DNA from: Prorocentrum cordatum
Lineage: Eukaryota; Sar; Dinophyceae; Prorocentrales; Prorocentraceae
Assembly: GCA_963575745.1 (NCBI GenBank)
Contig: CAUYUJ010018870.1
Coordinates: 129,369 to 193,368 of the forward strand
Direction of reading: 5' to 3'
DNA: 64,000 bases
Shown here one piece after another: positions 42,969 to 53,661 of the stretch. Positions within the stretch are counted from its first letter, which is position 1; each line of letters opens with the position of its first letter. Below the pieces are notes generated by a model that made no database searches, had not been told where the DNA came from, and worked only from the letters and a program-made list of their open reading frames with translations. The position numbers were made by a program, and so were the translations under genes.

Positions 42969-43394
42969 GTGGTGGTGCTGCTGCTGATGATGATGATGGT
43001 GCTGCTGATGATGCTGATGATGCTGCTGCTGTTGTTAATGATGATGCTGTTGATGATGCTGCTGATGATGACGATCATGACGATGCTAATGATGATGCTG
43101 CTGATGATGATGATGATGCTGATGATGATGATGATGATAAGGTTGCTGATGATGATGCTGTTGGAGTTGTGTATGGTGACGATGACGGCGATAATGATGC
43201 TGATGATGATGATGATGGTACTGATGATGACGACGATGAGGATGATGATGATGATCAGGATGCTGATGATGATGATGATGATGCTGCTGATGATGATGAT
43301 GATGACGATGGCGATGATGATGACGATGACGATGACGATGATGATAATGATGATGATGATGCTGATGATGATGATGACGATGATGATGATGATA

Positions 43395-43439
<45 letters not shown>

Positions 43440-43500
43440 ATGATGATGATACTGATGATGCATATTATGATGCTGATGCTGATGCTGCTGATGATGAGGC
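42744..43500. repeat. (GAT)n microsatellite with GCT/GAC variants
   Basis: About 750 bp of GATGAT/GCTGAT. Asp-rich, Met-rich and His-rich frames are artefacts. Confidence 0.97.
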
Positions 43501-43904
43501 GGAGGAGGAGGAGGAAGAGGAGGACTGGGAGGACATGGAAGAGGAGGGCGCCTGGAGGCGGATGATGAGGAGGATGGTTGCAGCGACGACCCGGGAAGAA
43601 CACATGGAGGATATGAGGATGGAGGATAAGAAGTTGAACATGATTAGGATGATGAAGAGTAGCAGTAGCAGGACGGTGAATTCAAATAGAGCATGGGCGC
43701 GGTTCCTTGGTGCACATCTGCACACAGTTTTTGACTGGCAGTCGAAGACGCCCACGGCAAGTCACCGCCGCCCCTTGTCTTTTGGACATGCTTGTGTCGT
43801 GAACTGTCGAGCGACAGTGTGGCCACAGTGGTCTGCGCGTTCCCCCAGCCGTTGGGGAATTCACTTGGGATAGCTGGGGACGACCTCTGTGGGGCCGCCT
43901 TGGG
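43501..43904. other. GAGGA stretch, then unassigned DNA
   Basis: Purine-rich to 43670, then a unique-looking 230 bp before the satellite head module. No gene supported. Confidence 0.4.
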
Positions 43905-43990
43905 GCCTTCTTCCCAACCATCCTGTGGTGTTGGGTCCTCGTTTTGAAGAGACGGTCCCCGCGTTCTCCTCCTCTCGTGCCCCCCCCTCC
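43905..43990 (+). repeat. Satellite head module
   Basis: TTCCCAACCATCCTGTGGTG, GGGTCCTCGTTTTGAAGAG, then CT-rich sequence leading into the first 77-bp unit. Confidence 0.85.
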
Positions 43991-46861
43991 TCCCTACCGT
44001 CCGCATGCGTCCCGCACACACAGTACAGCGTTTCGTGGCCCCATAGGGAGCCCCACCGAAGGTCCCAGCGCTACCGTCCGCATGCGTCCCGCACACCCAG
44101 TACAGCGTTTCGTGGCCCCATAGGGAGCTCCACCGAAGGCCCCAGTGCCCCCGTCCGCATGCGCCCCGCACACCCAGCACAGCGTTTCGTGGCCCTCCTC
44201 CCCCTCCTCCTTGCGTTTCACCCACGCTTTACAGCGCTTCGTGGCCCCATAGGGAGCCCCACCGATGGTCCCAGTGCTACCGTCCGCATGCTTTCAGCAC
44301 GCCCAGTACAGCGATTCGTGGCCCCATAGGGAGCCCCACCGAAGGTCCAGCGCATACCGTCCGATGCGTCCCGCACACCCAGTACAGCGCTTCGCGTGGC
44401 CCCATAGGGAGCTCCACCGAAGGCCCCAGTTTGCCCCCGTCCGCATGCGTCCCGACAAACCCAGCACAGCGTTTCGTGGCCCTCCTCCCCCTCCTCCTGC
44501 GTTTTCACCCACGCTTTACAGCGCTTCGTGGCCCCCATAGGAGCCCCACCGATGTCCCAGTTTGCTCCCGCGCATGCTTTCAGCACGTGGGGGTACAGCG
44601 TTTCGTGGCCCCTATTAGGGAGCCCACCGACGGTTCCCCAGCCCCCGATACGTCCGCATGCGTCCCGGCACACCCAGTACAGGCCGTTTTCGGGGCCCCA
44701 TAGGAGTCCACCGAAGGCACCAGTTGCGTTTGTTTCAGCATGCGTCCCGCACACCCAGCACAGCGTTTCGTGGCCCTCCTCCCCCTCCTCCCTGCGTTTC
44801 ACCCACCCAGTACAGCGCTTCGTGGCCCCACAGGGAGCCCCACCGAAGGTCCCAGTGCTACCGTCCGCATGCGTCCCGCACACCGAGTACAGCGCTTCGT
44901 GGCCCCATAGGGAGCCCCACCGAAGGTCCCAGCGCTACCGTCCGCATGCGTCCCGCCACACCCAGTACTAGCGCTTTCGTGGCCCCATAGAGGAGCTCCA
45001 CCGAAGGCCCCCGGTGCCCCCGTCCCCGCATGCGTCCCCCGCACCAGCACAGCGTTTCGGGCCCCCTCATCCCCTCCTCCTTTGCCGTTTCACCCAACGC
45101 TTCAAAACACGCTTACAGCGTCTTTTCGTGCCCCCATAGGGAGCCCCAACGATGGTCCCAGTGCTACCGTCCGCATGTCTTTCAGCACGCCCATTAGTAG
45201 TACAGCGTTTCGTGGCCCATAGGGAGCCCACCGAAGGTCCCAGCGTACCGTCCGCATGCGTCCCGCACACCCAGTACAGCGTTTCGTGGCCCCATAGGGA
45301 GCTCCACCGAAGGCCCCAGTGCCCCCGTCCGCATGCGTCCCGCACACCCAGCACAGCGTTTCGTGGCCCTCCTCCCCCTCCTCCTTGCGTTTCACCCACG
45401 TTTTACAGCGCTTCGTGGCCCCATAGGGAGCCCCACCGATGGTCCCAGTGCTACCGTCCGCATGCTTTCAGCACGCCCAGTACAGCGTTTCGTGGCCCCA
45501 TAGGGAGCCCCACCGAAGGTCCCAGCGCTACCGTCCGCATGCGTCCCGCACACCCAGTACAGCGCTTCGTGGCCCCATAGGGAGCTCCACCGAAGGCCCC
45601 AGTGCCCCCGTCCGCATGCGTCCGCACACCCAGCAACAGCGTTGCGTGGGCCCTCCTCCCCCTCCTCCCTGCGTTTCACCCACCCAGTACAGCGCTTCGT
45701 GGCCCCATAGGGAGCCCACCGAAGGTCCCAGTGCTACCGTCCGCATGCGTCAGCACGCCCAGTACAGCGTTTCGTGGCCCCATAGGGAGCCCCACCGAAG
45801 GTCCCAGCGCTACCGTCCGCATGCGTCCCGCACACCCAGTACAGCGCTTCGTGGCCCCATAGGGAGCTCCACCGAAGGCCCCAGTGCCCCCGTCCGCATG
45901 CGTCCCGCACACCCAGCACAGCGTTTCGTGGCCCTCCTCCCCCTCCTCCTTGCGTTTCACCCACGATTTACAGCGCTTCGTGGCCCCATAGGGAGCCCCA
46001 CCGATGGTCCCAGTGCTACCGTCCGCATCTTTCAGCACGCCCCAGTACAGCGTTTGTGGCCCAATAGGGAGCCCACCGAAGTCCCAGCGCTACCGTCCGC
46101 ATGCGTCCCGCACACACCAGTTACAGCGCTTTCGTGGCCCCATAGGGAGCTCCACCGAAGGCCCCAGTGCCCCCGTCCGCTGCGTCCGCACCCCAGCACA
46201 GCGTTTCGTGGCCTCCTCCCCCTCCTCCTTGCGTTTCCCCACGCTTTTACAGCGTTTCGTGGCCCCATAGGGAGCCCCACCGAAGGTCCCAGTGCTACCG
46301 TCCGCATGCGTCAGCACGCCCAGTACAGCGTTTCGTGGCCCCATAGGGAGCCCCACCGAAGGTCCCAGCGCTACCGTCCGCATGCGTCCCGCACACCCAG
46401 TACAGCGCTTCGTGGCCCCATAGGGAGCTCCACCGAAGGCCCCAGTGCCCCCCGTCCGTATGCGCCCAGGAAGCCCAATTTGGCATTTTCACTCACCCAG
46501 TGCAGCGCTTCGTGGCCCCATGGGGGGCTCCACCCAAGGCCCCAGTGCCACCGTCCGCATGCGTCCGGGAAATGTAATTTGGCATTTTCACTTGCGCAAT
46601 GCAGCGTTTCGTGACCCCATAGGGGACTCCACCGAAGCCCCCAGTGGGACCGTCCGCATGCGTCCCGGAAGCCCAATTTGGCATTTTCACTCACTCAGTA
46701 AAGCGCTTCGTAGCCCCATAAGGAGCTCCACCGAAACCCTCAGTGGGACCAACCGCATGCGTCCCGGAAACCAAGTTCGGCACACCACCCACACAGTACA
46801 GCGTTCCCCCCCGCCCAGTGCAGCGCTTCGTGGCCCCATAGGGAGCTTCACCGAAGCAGAT
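43990..46861 (+). repeat. 77-bp satellite with ~285-bp higher-order repeat
   Basis: Units of CAGTACAGCG(C/T)TTCGTGGCC...CCATAGGGAGC(C/T)CCACCGAAGG. A shortened CT-rich unit (GGCCCTCCTCCCCCTCCTCC...GCGTTTCACCCACG) recurs at 44191, 44478, 44772, ~45059, 45365, 45649, 45930 and 46210, so about three full units plus one short unit repeat every 280-306 bp. From ~46440 units diverge toward GGAAGCCCAATTTGGCATTTTC. Frequent 1-bp indels at 44340-45200 and 46020-46260 look like unpolished long-read errors. Confidence 0.94.
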
Positions 46862-46915
46862 ATGCACAATTACGGCACCCACAACTGCATATGGTTGGGA
46901 CCTTCGCCAAGATAT
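46862..46915 (+). repeat. Satellite tail module
   Basis: CACCCACAACTGCATATGG, TTGGGACCTTCGCCAAGA. Same as the tail at 3898-3930. Confidence 0.85.
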
Positions 46916-47575
46916 TTTTCGTTGGGCAGCGGAGGCCTGTAAGCCGTTTTTGCATAACCTTGTAGTGCAGTGGAGTTGTTGGGCAGCTAGTGGTTTGTGA
47001 ATGATTTCGCTGCGGCCGCGCGTCGGCGCGCGTAGGTGCTTAGGGTTTCCCAGAGCAGCGCTACTTTTAGATCAACGAATGTGCACCACATCGTGTTTCT
47101 GGTGGCCGGGAGGAGGGGTCGATGTTGGCTCGGCTGGTATGCTGATATTCGTTATTCCGGATGGATGACCGCGCTGCATACATACGAAGTAACAACAATA
47201 CCATAGGGCGGGACGTTAAGTCCGGCTTTGGAGGAGAGTACATTCAAGTGTTTCGGAACATAGATGTGATTGCGTAGTGTAGTACGTCTATGTGGCTCTT
47301 TACGTGTAGGAGTAATATGCGGCATGTATTATATATATGCGTATGTACATATGTACATGATACAAGCTGTGTGGTGCAAGCAATCCAATGACCTCTAGGC
47401 CACCCCGCTACCGTGCTAGGGTTGAAGGTCAGAGACCTCTCGGGTGTCTGTGAGGAGCAGTCTGAGGTTGTCGGAAGTCCTCGAAAGCGAACACAGCAAC
47501 ATGGGACACATTTTGCCAGCGTGGACCCCAAGCAGAATAAGTGGCTGCAGTGTGGATATGTAATATAGGTGAACT
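46916..47575. other. No supported gene
   Basis: AT-richer unique-looking DNA with a short ATATATATGCGTATGTACATATGTACATG stretch near 47330. Confidence 0.45.
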
Positions 47576-47806
47576 CTATGTGGTGCAAGCTGTGTGAAAC
47601 CAGATGTTTTATGCAAGATGCTTGATGCGGTGAAAGCTCTGCTGTGCAAGTTTTGTGGTGAGATTTGTGTGGGGTAAGCCATGTGGTGTAAACTGTGATG
47701 ACCAGGCTGTGCGCTGCAACCTATGTGGCGCGAGCCGTGCGGTGCAGCCCATGTGGTGCAAGCTGGGCTGTGCAAGACACGCTGTGCAAACCATGTGGCA
47801 AGCGCT
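47576..47806 (+). repeat. Degenerate repeat of ATGTGGTGCAAGCTGTG
   Basis: About ten imperfect words such as TATGTGGTGCAAGC, CATGTGGTGTAAAC and GCTGTGCAAGAC without a fixed period. Confidence 0.65.
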
Positions 47807-48133
47807 GCCTGGTGGCCAGCCGGGTGCTGACAGGCAGGCGGTGCGGCAGCTGCCTCGTGCAGGCCGTGCCGCCCCGCCCGGCGCACGAGGCGCCCGCGAA
47901 GACGGCCACGAAGACGCCCCGGCGACGCACCTCGGCCACGCTCCCCCGGGCGCCCCCGGGCGCGCCCCGGGCGCACGCTCCGTGGCACGCCCGGCCACGG
48001 GCGGGCCCCGGGCGCAGCCACCTTGCGCACGCCCACCCGCCGCACGAGGCGCCCACGGGGCGGCCGCGGGCGAGCGCCGAGCTGTGGCCCGACCCCCCCC
48101 CCCTAAAGGGGGGCAAAGAGTGGCATACACATA
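47807..48133. other. GC-rich DNA, no supported gene
   Basis: Very high GC with several overlapping frames on both strands and no recognisable domain. Confidence 0.35.
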
Positions 48134-48269
48134 CAAACTCGGAGGTCCGCGCGGAGTTCTCGGATCGGCGCTGGGGCCCCCCCGGCGGCGCCCCTGGCGC
48201 GCTCCGCGCGCCAGGGAGGCGGGCCCCAGCGCCGATCCGAGAAATCCGCGCGGACCTCCGAGTTTTTGT
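48134..48269. mobile_element. GC-rich fold-back element, complete copy
   Basis: Left arm AACTCGGAGGTCCGCGCGGA...CTCGGATCGGCGCTGGGGCCC mirrors right arm GGGCCCCAGCGCCGATCCGAG...TCCGCGCGGACCTCCGAGTT. The loop contains GGCGCC and CGCGCTCCGCGCGCCAGG. Ends ACAAACTC / GAGTTTTTGT. Other copies at 8836, 23401, 61499 and 63217. Noncoding and MITE-like; target duplication unclear. Confidence 0.8.
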
Positions 48270-48287
48270 ATTTAATGCCACTTTTCA

Positions 48288-48441
48288 GGAGGGGAAAACA
48301 CACACAGACACAATGAATCGTCGCTTCCCCAGAAGATATGGGAAAATATGGGAATTGGGGGGGAAAACGAAACCAAGACAATATGGGAAAATATGGGGAA
48401 TCCTGTTATTTGTGTGTATTTACCTGTGTGTCCCAGGGCCC
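48288..48441 (+). repeat. Interspersed ~155-bp repeat, copy 2
   Basis: AGGGGAAAACACACACAGAC, AAAATATGGGAATTGGGGGG, TGGGGAATCCTGTTATTTG, TGTGTCCCAGGGCCCCTTC. Confidence 0.9.
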
Positions 48442-48642
48442 CTTCAGCTCTTTGCTCCCCGACCCCCTGGCGCACGGGGCGCCCGCGGGCGGGCGCCGGG
48501 CGAGGCCTCGGCACGCCCGGCCAGCACGAGGCGCCGGCGAGGAGCCCCGGGGCGCCCACGGGCTGGATGGCCAGGTGGGCCTCCAGCAGGCCCATGCAAT
48601 GATGGGCCTGCTTTTTCACCACCACCACCACGGCCATGATTC
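48442..48642. other. GC-rich spacer between two interspersed repeats
   Basis: No gene supported; includes an ACC repeat near 48620. Confidence 0.4.
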
Positions 48643-48800
48643 AGGAGGGAAAAACACACACAGACACAATCGATCTTCGATGTCCCAGAAAATATAGGAC
48701 AATGTGAGAAGTGGGGGGGGAGACACAAAACCCAGAACATATGGGGAAATATGGGGAATCCTGTTATTTGTGTGTATTTATTTGTGTGTCCCAGGGCCCC
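48643..48800 (+). repeat. Interspersed ~155-bp repeat, copy 3
   Basis: Same landmarks as copy 2 (GAGGGAAAAACACACACAGA...CCTGTTATTTGTGTG...CCAGGGCCCCTTCAATGATG). Confidence 0.9.
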
Positions 48801-49229
48801 TTCAATGATGGGTTGGAGGGGGGAGGGGGGGTCCTCCGCCCCTCGTCTTACTCCTCCTCCTCCTCGCCCCCCTTCCCCCTCCAACTTCTGGTGGTGGTGG
48901 TGGTGGACGACAGGCCCATCATACAATTTTTCGATGTAATCGAAGTGAGAGCCCCGAAGTGCAAACTCTTTTCGGGAAACAGTGGCTTTTGCCTCCTGGC
49001 ACCCTCGGGGGCATCTTTTGGCGTCCTGGTGGCCGCCTGTGCTTGGAGCGTCTCGGAGTTACCTGGGGCCGTCTTGGAGGCCATCCCCGCTATTCATGGA
49101 TCCTTGAATGCGGCTAGTGCTGACTTTTGTTTTTCTGGCGGCCAGCGGGCGCGCAGAGATTTTAAAGGAGCTACAACTTCGGGGACGCCATCACCCCTTG
49201 ACAGGCTACGAGGCGGCGGACTGAATAGA
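48801..49229. other. No supported gene
   Basis: Short CTC and GGT tracts at 48850-48905, then mixed-complexity DNA. Confidence 0.4.
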
Positions 49230-49400
49230 CGTTGCCCATAAGCCCTCTGAGAGACATCTTGGGGTCTTGTAGTCTCCTGGGGTCTCTTGGAATTTCTTCT
49301 CGGGCGTCTCGGGGGCCTCTTGGAGGTCGCTTGAGGCCTCCTGGAGACTTCTTGCGGGCATCTGGGGTCCTCTTGGGGCCCTCTTCAGCCACGCGCAAGA
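49230..49400 (+). repeat. (GGCCTCTTGG)-type block
   Basis: GGGGTCTTGTAGTCTCCTGG, GGGGGCCTCTTGGAGG and GGGTCCTCTTGGGGCC units. Confidence 0.7.
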
Positions 49401-49790
49401 GGGGGTTGCGGGAAGGGGGGGAGGCTTAGAAGCACATTTCCTTTTTAGAAGGCGCGGGCGCCCCCTCGAAGTGGCTGGTGGTTGCTTTTTGAAAACTGTT
49501 CTTGCTATGCTTCTAAGAAGCAGGTGGCTGCTTGATGCTGAGAAGCTGCTTTTGTTTCTAAGAGGCTGTTCCGTGCTTTTCATAAGCTGCTGGGGTGCTT
49601 CTAAGAAGCGGCGTGCATCTGGCTTCTCAGAAGGGTGGTCCGCGCCTTCAAAGAGGCAGCCTCCTAAGTAGCCTCCCCCCGCCGTCTATCCCCCTGTGCG
49701 CGCCGCCCAACCTTTGGGGTGCTTGGAGGCAGTCTAAGCGGGCCATTTTGGGGTGGCGGCTTCAAGTGACAATTTGTATTCACCCTCTTT
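49401..49790. other. Repeated GCTTCTAAGAAGC-like words, no gene
   Basis: GCTTCTAAGAAGC occurs at about 49508 and 49597, with variants CTTTTCATAAGCTGC and CTTCTCAGAAGG: short, self-complementary AAGCTT-like words. No coding evidence. Confidence 0.45.
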
Positions 49791-50234
49791 GACCTCTTTT
49801 GAGGCGGTCTTGGGGGCCTCTTGGGCTGCTTGGGCGCCTCTTGGGGGCCTTGCCTCTTGGGCCGTCTTTGGCGCACCAAAGACCGAACAGCGAATCGAAA
49901 CGATGCAAGACGCTTTGCGTTTACCGCCCGCTCATTCCACTCTTTCCCAGACGAGGTGCGTACGGCTCCAAGATGGGACGACAGCATTCCGAAGGTAGTC
50001 AAATGTAGCCCTGTAGGTGTGTTTTGTTTTTTTCCTGGTTTTCATTTCTCCATCCCATCGCCGATTGGACTCGCGTATGCCGTGTGGCTGATCGATCGTC
50101 AAGTTGTTTTTACAGTCGGCCCATCGCTGTTACCAACGGATCAGTGACCTGGACGCCGGTCCTCGTGACCTTTGCTCCCTCACCACAACAGGAGGCAAAC
50201 CATAGCCAGAGCATCGCACAGCCTAAACAACCAG
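49791..50234. other. Short GGCCTCTTGG block, then unassigned DNA
   Basis: The block is at 49800-49870. The rest has no supported gene. Confidence 0.4.
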
Positions 50235-50366
50235 CATCGTCATCATCACCACCAGCATCATCACCATCATCGTCGTCGTCGTCATCATCATCATCAGCAT
50301 CATCAGCATCATCAGCATCATCAGCATCATCATCATCATAATCATCATCATCATCATCACCATCAC

Positions 50367-50423
<57 letters not shown>

Positions 50424-50425
50424 GG
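50235..50425. repeat. (CAT)n microsatellite
   Basis: CATCAT with CAG and CAC variants. Confidence 0.97.
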
Positions 50426-51376
50426 TGACGATGCTGATGGACGACGGCCCAAACAAGTCGCCACACACGGTCAGAAGAGGGCGCCATCACAGGCCAAGAT
50501 GGGCCCGAGGCGACCCGGGCCTGCCGTCGGACGGCCCAAGCGCGAGTATCTTCATGCCGGCCCCCAGCCACGTCCGCATTCATTGTAACCAGGCCAGGGT
50601 TTGGGCACTTTTGTCTCCTTTTTTGGCGCCCTTTTTGGTCCAGACTCGTCCAAAACTGGTTCTGGAGCGCGTCCAAACAACGACATCGATATTGCTTTGC
50701 TGGGAAAACTCCAGATGAGCGCGAATGTCAGCTGTAAGAGGCCTTCGGGCGATCCCAGCGAGGCCCAATCTCCAAAAACGTTGAAAGGTTTCGAAATGTT
50801 TGAAGTTTGCACTTTGCAGGCGAAGTTTGACCCATGAGGCGTTCTTAAGGGTCCCGCTAGTTGATCTTGAAGGCCAAGACGGGGCTCCGAAGCGGACAAC
50901 ATGGAGCATCAATACGCCCCGAAATGATGCTGGGAACGGTTTGAAGCTTGAGCTCGTCTTGGACGCTGTCTGGAAGCCGTCTTGGGTCTGAAAGTCGCCG
51001 ATACCGCAGCTGGGCGGCGGGCGGAATGGCGGAATCTTCTGGAGGGGGCTAAAGCCCTGAAAAGGAGGGAAAAAGGAGGGGAAGGAAAAGGAGGGAAACA
51101 TTATGGGGGAGAATGGCGAAATCTTCTGCGGGGTCTCTCGGGGAGGGAAAAGGAGGGAGCTAAAGCCCTGAGAACTTGTTCTCGCAGTCCGCTCCCACGC
51201 GCCCCTTAGCCCAGTGGGCGGGTGGACTCAAGATGCACGAGCCATTTCGCCGCCCCCCCCGGAGACGGAGTTCGCGGCGGTGGAAACGCAATCGGCCCGT
51301 CGTCTGTTGAGGGGCCTCCTGGGGGCCTCCTGGAGGTCTTGGGTTATGATGCTTCAAACGATTGTAGCCTTGACTA
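50426..51376. other. No supported gene; short purine duplication
   Basis: GAATGGCGGAATCTTCTGGAG at about 51021 and GAATGGCGAAATCTTCTGCG at about 51110, each with a GCTAAAGCCCTGA and AAAGGAGGGA partner, form a small direct duplication. No gene. Confidence 0.45.
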
Positions 51377-51501
51377 CCAGGAATAATGGCGAGCACCAAA
51401 TAAGTACCGAAATTTCTGGGTTTTCACGTGGCGTGCCCTGGGAGGCGGTACTCGTTCGACACCGTTTCGATACTTTTCTGGGTGTTCGCAAGTATTTCTG
51501 G
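51377..51501. mobile_element. Inverted-repeat element with 21-nt ends, copy 2
   Basis: The end at 51377-51397 (CCAGGAA…TGGCGAGCACC) pairs with 51481-51501 (GGTGTTCGCAA…TTTCTGG). Flanks (GACTAC before, GGAT…TAGTACGATGGGA after) also match the 10108-10241 copy. Confidence 0.65.
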
Positions 51502-51529
51502 GATAGGGTCTTTAGTACGATGGGATCAA

Positions 51530-52030
51530 CTTAAGTCTTGGGGGGCTTCCTGAGATCCTTTCGATGGCTCCTGGGGGCCTTTTTGGGCTCCGTTGGAGTC
51601 TTTTGGTGGCGTCTCTGGGGGCTTCGTATGGGCATGTCGAGGGTCTTCGTGGTCATCTTGAGGCCCCTTCGAGTTCCGCATCTTGGGTTCCGCCCTCTCT
51701 GGGACCTTGGGCCGTCTTGGGGGCTTGCTGTGCCATGTTGGGCCTTCTCTGTGCCCTCTTGAGGGCCTTCTGGGAAGTCTTGGACCAGTCCGGGAGCTTC
51801 TCAGGCTGCTCTGAGGATTTCAGACACGGAGAACACCAAAACCTTCCACACACCAAAGAAGATTATGTTTGTTCCTCTTCGAGGCCTTCTTGTGGGCCCT
51901 CTTGGAGCCCTCTTGTGGTGTCTGAGGAGCTTCTTGGCCCGACCTCAGGGCATCTTTGGGTGCTCCTGAGGCCTCTCCAGCGTGTTGGAACCTTTCTCGA
52001 GCCGTCTTGGCAGGCATCCAGGGCATCTTG
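51530..52030 (+). repeat. (GGCCTCTTGG)-type block
   Basis: Imperfect CTTGGGGGCCT, TCTTGAGGCC and CTTGGGGGCTT units directly downstream of the inverted-repeat element, as at 10395. Confidence 0.7.
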
Positions 52031-52166
52031 GAGGCAACGGAGGGCGCTTCGAGGCTCGGAGGGTCCCGGAGGTGCGCTGGCGAGGTCGTGTGGGGACCCC
52101 CCCGCCCCCTCCCTTCAAGACGAGATCTTGGACCCTGGGGGAGGGGGGAAGGGGAGAGGGAGACGG

Positions 52167-52261
52167 CCAACTGCCCCAAACGCCTTGTCACCCCCAGCAA
52201 GCGGTGGTCGGCGGCTTCTGGCCTCGCGGGCCGCCCGAGGCGGCTCAAGGGCCCCCTCTCT
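52167..52261 (+). repeat. Segment Q, copy 1 of a duplicated pair
   Basis: CCAACTGCCCCAAACGCC to GGCGGCTCAAGGGCCCCC; copy 2 at 52683-52781. Confidence 0.88.
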
Positions 52262-52284
52262 CTTAGATCGCAGAGAAGTTCATT

Positions 52285-52445
52285 CAGGAGGGGAAAAAAC
52301 ACAGACACAATTAGTCGTCGAGCCCCCAGAAAATATAGGAAAATATGGGAAGTTGGGGGGGGAAGACAAGAACCCGGAACATATGGGAACATATGGGGAA
52401 TCTGTTTATTTGTGTGTATTCATTTCTGTGTGCTGGGGCCCCTTC
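52285..52445 (+). repeat. Interspersed ~155-bp repeat, copy 4
   Basis: AGGAGGGGAAAAAACACAGA...GGGAAGTTGGGGGGGG...GGGGAATCTGTTTATTTG. Sits between segment Q copy 1 and segment P copy 1. Confidence 0.9.
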
Positions 52446-52453
52446 ATTCATGT

Positions 52454-52682
52454 CAGAGCATGTTCGAGGTTCCAACGCCCGACCCCGACCCCCCGCCACG
52501 CTCCAGAGGCCTCCGGAACACTTCACGCGGGGATGCGCCTGGCAGCGCGCGAGAGCGCCCGGGAGCTGCTGCAAGGGGGCCCTGACCTCCACGGAGCGGC
52601 ACGCGGGGCCCTCCCCGGGAGTGCCCGCGTCTCGGGGGCCCTGGCCCCCGGAAGGGTGCCAGAAGGGCCGCAGCCATCTGTG
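52454..52682 (+). repeat. Segment P, copy 1
   Basis: CAGAGCATGTTCGAGGTTCC to GCCGCAGCCATCTGTG; copy 2 at 52813-53034, about 90% alike. Confidence 0.9.
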
Positions 52683-53034
52683 CCAACTGCCCCAAGCGCC
52701 TTGTCACCCCAAGCAAGCGGTGGTCGGCGGCTTTTGGCCTCCTGGGCCGCCCAGGAGGCGGCTCAAGGGCCCCCCCCTGGAGCGCCTGCAAGGGCCCCGG
52801 AGAAGTTCCTACCAGAGCATGTTCGAGGTTGCAAGGCCCGACCCCGACCCCCCGCCGCGCTCCAGAGGCCTCTGGACACCTCACGCGGGGATGCCCGGAA
52901 GCGCGCGAGAGCGCCCGGGAGCTGCTGCAAGGGGGCCCTGGCCTCCACGGAGCGGCACGGGCCCTCCCCGGGAGTGCCCGCATCTCGGGGGCCCTGGCCC
53001 CGGAAGAGTGTCAGAAGGGCCGCAGCCATCTGTG
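52683..53034 (+). repeat. Segments Q and P, copies 2
   Basis: Q at 52683-52781, then P at 52813-53034, giving order Q-P-Q-P. Frames run through but differ between copies and have no recognisable product. Confidence 0.88.
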
Positions 53035-53039
53035 GCTGT

Positions 53040-53270
53040 ATCGAGGTCGTGTTTGGGCCATCGTGGCTAGCCTGGGGCCTCTCCGGGGGGCACTGCAGGG
53101 CCTCGGTAGGCATCCTCAGGCCATGTAGGGTATTCGCGAGGCCTACATTGGGGCCTCTCGGGCCCATCTTTGAGGGCGTCCTGGGGCCATCTTGGGACGT
53201 TGTTGGGCCATCCTGTGTGATTTGGGCGGCCATCTTGGGAACTTTTGCCAAACCTGCCCGAAGATTGCCT
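53040..53270 (+). repeat. (GGCCTCTTGG)-type block
   Basis: GGGGCCTCTCCGGGGGGC, GGGGCCATCTTGGGACG and related units. Confidence 0.6.
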
Positions 53271-53570
53271 AAGGCGGCCCCGAGGTGGCTTCGAACAGCT
53301 TTTGGGGTCAGCCGTCTTGTACAAGATCGTGCTCTTGGGGCCACCTTCAAAATATCTTGGGACATTCAGGGAGCAAAGCGAGCAACGGACGGACACATCG
53401 AACCGAATCCATGTTGTTCAATGTTGCCTCCATGCACCCAGAGTGTGGTACGCCCCCCATGCCACCCTCACTTCCGCCGCTTCTTTCATATACTCGTAGT
53501 CAGCCAGCTTCTCAGCTCATACTCCGACTCATCAGTGCTCAGAGCCACTCGTACACGGACTCGCTCGCGC

Positions 53571-53606
53571 TCCGCAGCCAGTTTGGCTCAAGCCGTTTTG
53601 GCGCAG
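53571..53606 (+). other. Decayed double spliced-leader relic
   Basis: 53571-53592 matches the dinoflagellate SL at 20 of 22 positions (T to C at position 5, T to G at position 11). It is followed at once by CCGTTTTGGCGCAG, which matches the 3' part of the SL (CCATTTTGGCTCAAG) with a few changes. A full plus a truncated SL in tandem is the pattern expected when a retroposed SL gene is transcribed, trans-spliced again inside its old SL and retroposed again. Lies 55-70 nt before the DeSI-like ATG. Confidence 0.8.
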
Positions 53607-53661
53607 TGGCCGCCGGCGCCAGCACGCTCTGACGCAGTCCAGAGGCTTGCCGCAGTCAGCA

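Noticed and set aside
52200-52260. SL relic at GGCGGCTCAAGGG (also 52744)
   Set aside because: Only GGCTCAAG matches; the rest of the SL is absent, and the words belong to duplicated segment Q.
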